In this document: one piece after another, positions 62,191-64,000 of the stretch
Numbering within the stretch: position 1 is the first letter of the stretch
Layout: the number at the start of each line of letters is the position of its first letter
Source of the DNA: Vreelandella titanicae BH1
GTDB lineage: Bacteria > Pseudomonadota > Gammaproteobacteria > Pseudomonadales > Halomonadaceae
Reading direction: 5' to 3'
Length of the DNA: 64,000 bases
Assembly (NCBI RefSeq): GCF_000336575.1
Contig: NZ_AOPO01000016.1
Coordinates: 1-64,000 of the forward strand
Notes under the pieces: generated by a model
Told to the model about the DNA's origin: nothing
Database searches by the model: none
Seen by the model: only the letters and a program-made list of their open reading frames with translations
Program-made: the position numbers and the translations under genes

Positions 62191-62805
62191 ATGGCCCGTC
62201 CTAGACAGCATGCGCCCGATGCCCTCCATGCGCAGGTCATGCACGCTTGTGATGAGTGGTTGGCTGAGCAGCCAGTCCATGGTCTCTCACTGCGTGCCCT
62301 GGCCAGAGAGGTCGGCTGTGCCCCCAGCACCCTATTGAAGCTATATGGCAGCTTCAATAATTTATTGCAGCACGTCAATGTGGAAACCTTGGCGCGTTTA
62401 CAGCACACCATTACCAGCCTGATCGACGATGACCCTGAGCCATGGCTACGTTCGCTGGCGCGTGCCTACTGGCGGTTCGCCGAGCAGGATTGTTACCGCT
62501 GGCAACTGCTGTTTGATTACCCGCTGGCCCAAGAAGGCGAGCTTGATCAGCGTCAGAGCGATTTGATCGAAGCGCTGTTTACCCAAGTAGAAGCGTCGCT
62601 TAAATCCTACCAGCCAGCGCTGGATGATCTCGAAGCCCGCCGTTTGGGGCGCACGCTGTGGGGCAGCGTGCATGGTTTAGTTCAGCTAGGGCTTAATGAG
62701 CGATTGGGCTATTGGCAGGGTCAGCAATTAAAAGTAGATGAGCTGCTGGATCAACTGATGAGTACCATTCTGGCGGGCCTACGCCATCGTGAGGCGGCGA
62801 CGTGA
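62191..62805 (+). CDS. TetR-family transcriptional regulator
   Basis: 204 aa. N-terminal HTH: LSLRALAREVGCAPSTLLKL and YGSFNNLLQHVNVETLARL, with an all-helical C-terminal ligand domain (TetR_C_33-like: PWLRSLARAYWRFAEQDCYRW, GLVQLGLNERLGYW). The ligand is unknown. It overlaps the downstream acyltransferase gene by 4 bases, so it may act on its own operon or on membrane lipid genes. A TTGACC-like stretch 20 bases upstream appears to be chance. Confidence 0.88.
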   Translation: MARPRQHAPDALHAQVMHACDEWLAEQPVHGLSLRALAREVGCAPSTLLKLYGSFNNLLQHVNVETLARLQHTITSLIDDDPEPWLRSLARAYWRFAEQDCYRWQLLFDYPLAQEGELDQRQSDLIEALFTQVEASLKSYQPALDDLEARRLGRTLWGSVHGLVQLGLNERLGYWQGQQLKVDELLDQLMSTILAGLRHREAAT

Positions 62806-63467
62806 GTGGGTGGGTCAATGCGGCTCGTCAGGCGCTGCGCTGGCTGATCTTTGTCTCAATGCGCCTCTGCTACCGGCTGCAGGTGCATGGGCGTGAGCAT
62901 ATCCCTAAGCAGGGGGCCGCGCTGGTGGTGTGTAACCACGTCAGTTTTATGGATGCCTTGGTGTTAGGTGGTGCTAGCCCCCGACCGCTGCGCTTTGTGA
63001 TGGATCAACCGATTTTTGACTCGCCTTGGCTTAAATGGTGGTTTCAGCTGGTTGGCGCAATCCCTATTGAGTCTGAACGACGCAGCCCCGGCGCCCTGAG
63101 ACGCGCTCTGGATGACGTGAGCTCAGCGCTGCGCCAGGGGCAGGTCGTGATGGTCTTTCCTGAAGGGCGATTGACCCCTGATGGCGAAATTCACGCCTTT
63201 CGGCGTGGCCTAGAGGCTATTCTCGCCAGGGACGATGTGCCGGTGGTTCCGGCAGGGTTAGCAGGCTTGTGGGGGTCGTGGACATCTCACCATGATGGCA
63301 AGGCGCTAAAGAAGTGCCCTAAGCGTTTTCGGGCGCCGGTGAGCCTGCACTTTGGGCCCCCGCTCAACCGTCTGGACGCCGATGACATAGCGCTGCGGCG
63401 GTTTCTCGAAGCGCGGGTTAGGGCGCTAAAAGCGGCGGCTGACCAGGATCTGGCCAACCGCCATTAA
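62802..63467 (+). CDS. plsC: 1-acyl-sn-glycerol-3-phosphate acyltransferase (PlsC-like)
   Basis: 221 aa with an N-terminal membrane segment. The PlsC motifs are VVCNHVSFMDALVLGG (NHxxxxD, catalytic His-Asp) and MVFPEGRLTPDGEIHAFRRGLE (glycerol-phosphate binding). It makes phosphatidic acid or a related lipid. Starts with GTG at 62802 overlapping the tetR stop. Several PlsC paralogues occur per genome; which lipid this one makes is unknown. Confidence 0.9.
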   Translation: MSGWVNAARQALRWLIFVSMRLCYRLQVHGREHIPKQGAALVVCNHVSFMDALVLGGASPRPLRFVMDQPIFDSPWLKWWFQLVGAIPIESERRSPGALRRALDDVSSALRQGQVVMVFPEGRLTPDGEIHAFRRGLEAILARDDVPVVPAGLAGLWGSWTSHHDGKALKKCPKRFRAPVSLHFGPPLNRLDADDIALRRFLEARVRALKAAADQDLANRH

Positions 63468-63482
63468 CTCGCTTATCATTGA

Positions 63483-64000
63483 TTAGCGGCGTGGCGCCCG
63501 CAGCTTTTGCCAGCAGCGTGCTGAGGTAATGAGATTATCGCGGATCTCCAGAATCTCCATGCGCATATTGCCGATCTGTAGGCATGCTGGGCCTTCTGGG
63601 AAAGCTTCAAGGTGCTCAAGAATTAACCCGTTGAGCGTTTTGGGGCCATCGGTAGGCAGCTGCCAGCCGAGCATCTTGTTAATCTCACGAATATTGGCGG
63701 TGCCTTCAATCACATGGCTGCCATCGTCCTGCTGGTGAATCTCTTCATCTTCAGAGACATCGGTGGTGAACTCGCCCACGATCTCTTCTAGAATATCTTC
63801 CAGGGTGACCAAGCCCTCTACGTCGCCGTACTCATCCACCACAATGCCGATGCGCCGTTTCTGCTTTTGAAAGTTGAGCAGTTGGGTATGCAGCGGTGTG
63901 GACTCGGGAATAAAGTAGGGCTCCCGTGCTTCTTGAACAATCGATGCCTTGGTAACTTCGTCCCGGGAGAGAAAGCGTGCCGCGTTGCGCAGATGCAGCA
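63483..64000 (-). CDS. HlyC/CorC-family (CBS pair) transporter protein, C-terminal part
   Basis: The frame is open to the window edge. Visible parts are the second CBS motif (GIVVDEYGDVEGLVTLEDILEEIVGEF) and the CorC/HlyC C-terminal domain (ANIREINKMLGWQLPTDGPK, then MRMEILEIRDNLI). Such proteins are Mg/Co efflux components of the inner membrane (YfjD/CorC-like); the membrane domain lies beyond the window. The gene is convergent with plsC. Cut by the window, not broken. Confidence 0.87.
   Translation of the reverse strand, partial: LHLRNAARFLSRDEVTKASIVQEAREPYFIPESTPLHTQLLNFQKQKRRIGIVVDEYGDVEGLVTLEDILEEIVGEFTTDVSEDEEIHQQDDGSHVIEGTANIREINKMLGWQLPTDGPKTLNGLILEHLEAFPEGPACLQIGNMRMEILEIRDNLITSARCWQKLRAPRR

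Overview
The window joins two kinds of DNA. From about 1 to 50,659 it is an integrative genomic island devoted to copper, zinc, cadmium and lead handling and to repair of the cell envelope. From 50,660 to 64,000 it is ordinary chromosome of a gammaproteobacterium, with an initiator tRNA-Met, phaB, a DUF349 gene, minCDE, sbcB, a pitrilysin gene, plsC and corC. The core gene set, PHB metabolism and protein style suggest a Halomonas-like member of the Halomonadaceae. This is an inference from protein appearance, not from a 16S gene.

Layout. 1-260: end of an IS3-family element. 277-5217 (minus): copper ATPase CopA, a conserved unknown protein, an APC permease, a small unknown protein and a DUF2933 protein. 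5399-6077: a wrecked glutaredoxin-MauE gene. 6374-15460 (minus): a long periplasmic thiol-redox and cytochrome cassette (cytochrome c, beta-propeller protein, CcdA, TlpA-like, DUF411, UreH/DsbD_2 protein, free DsbD alpha domain, Lgt, DsbE-like, TVP38, DsbG). 15494-20133: a second CopA ATPase, a MerR regulator, a 1-Cys peroxiredoxin and a second CcdA. 20555-28355: a cytosolic copper-storage protein and the classical periplasmic copper system (copB, multicopper oxidase copA, copRS-type sensor pair, cupredoxin, copD, copC). 28376-31747: an ISL3-family transposon carrying lspA, a CDF transporter and cadR, flanked by a perfect 8-bp target duplication. 31795-37291: a decay zone with dead genes between a second DUF411 gene and a methyltransferase. 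37559-47010 (plus): CDF transporter, DsbA-like, M23 peptidase, ZIP transporter, MerR, then the operon cadA-lspA-lnt-L,D-transpeptidase. 47232-50483: a truncated ctaG, then HD-domain gene, integrase, excisionase-like gene and an XRE regulator next to the initiator tRNA.

Regulation. Two promoter codes are visible. (1) Six sites share a TTCAG-N6-TTCAG direct repeat; in the five best it is followed exactly 10 bases later by a -10 box. They precede DUF2933, a relic copB, a 138-aa secreted protein, the multicopper oxidase, the cupredoxin and the former copC promoter. This looks like the site of the island's OmpR-type response regulator (25609-26274). (2) Five MerR-type promoters with the diagnostic 19-base spacer precede the 78-aa Met-rich protein, the peroxiredoxin, the second ccdA, the CDF transporter and cadA.

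How the parts work together. Cytosolic Cu(I) is bound by the Csp-like protein and exported by two P1B-1 ATPases. Periplasmic copper is oxidised or bound by CopA, CopB, CopC, the cupredoxin and DUF411 proteins. The large thiol-redox set plausibly keeps periplasmic cysteines and cytochrome c assembly working under copper stress. Zn/Cd/Pb are exported by CadA and CDF pumps. The extra Lgt, two LspA and Lnt copies form a full accessory lipoprotein maturation route.
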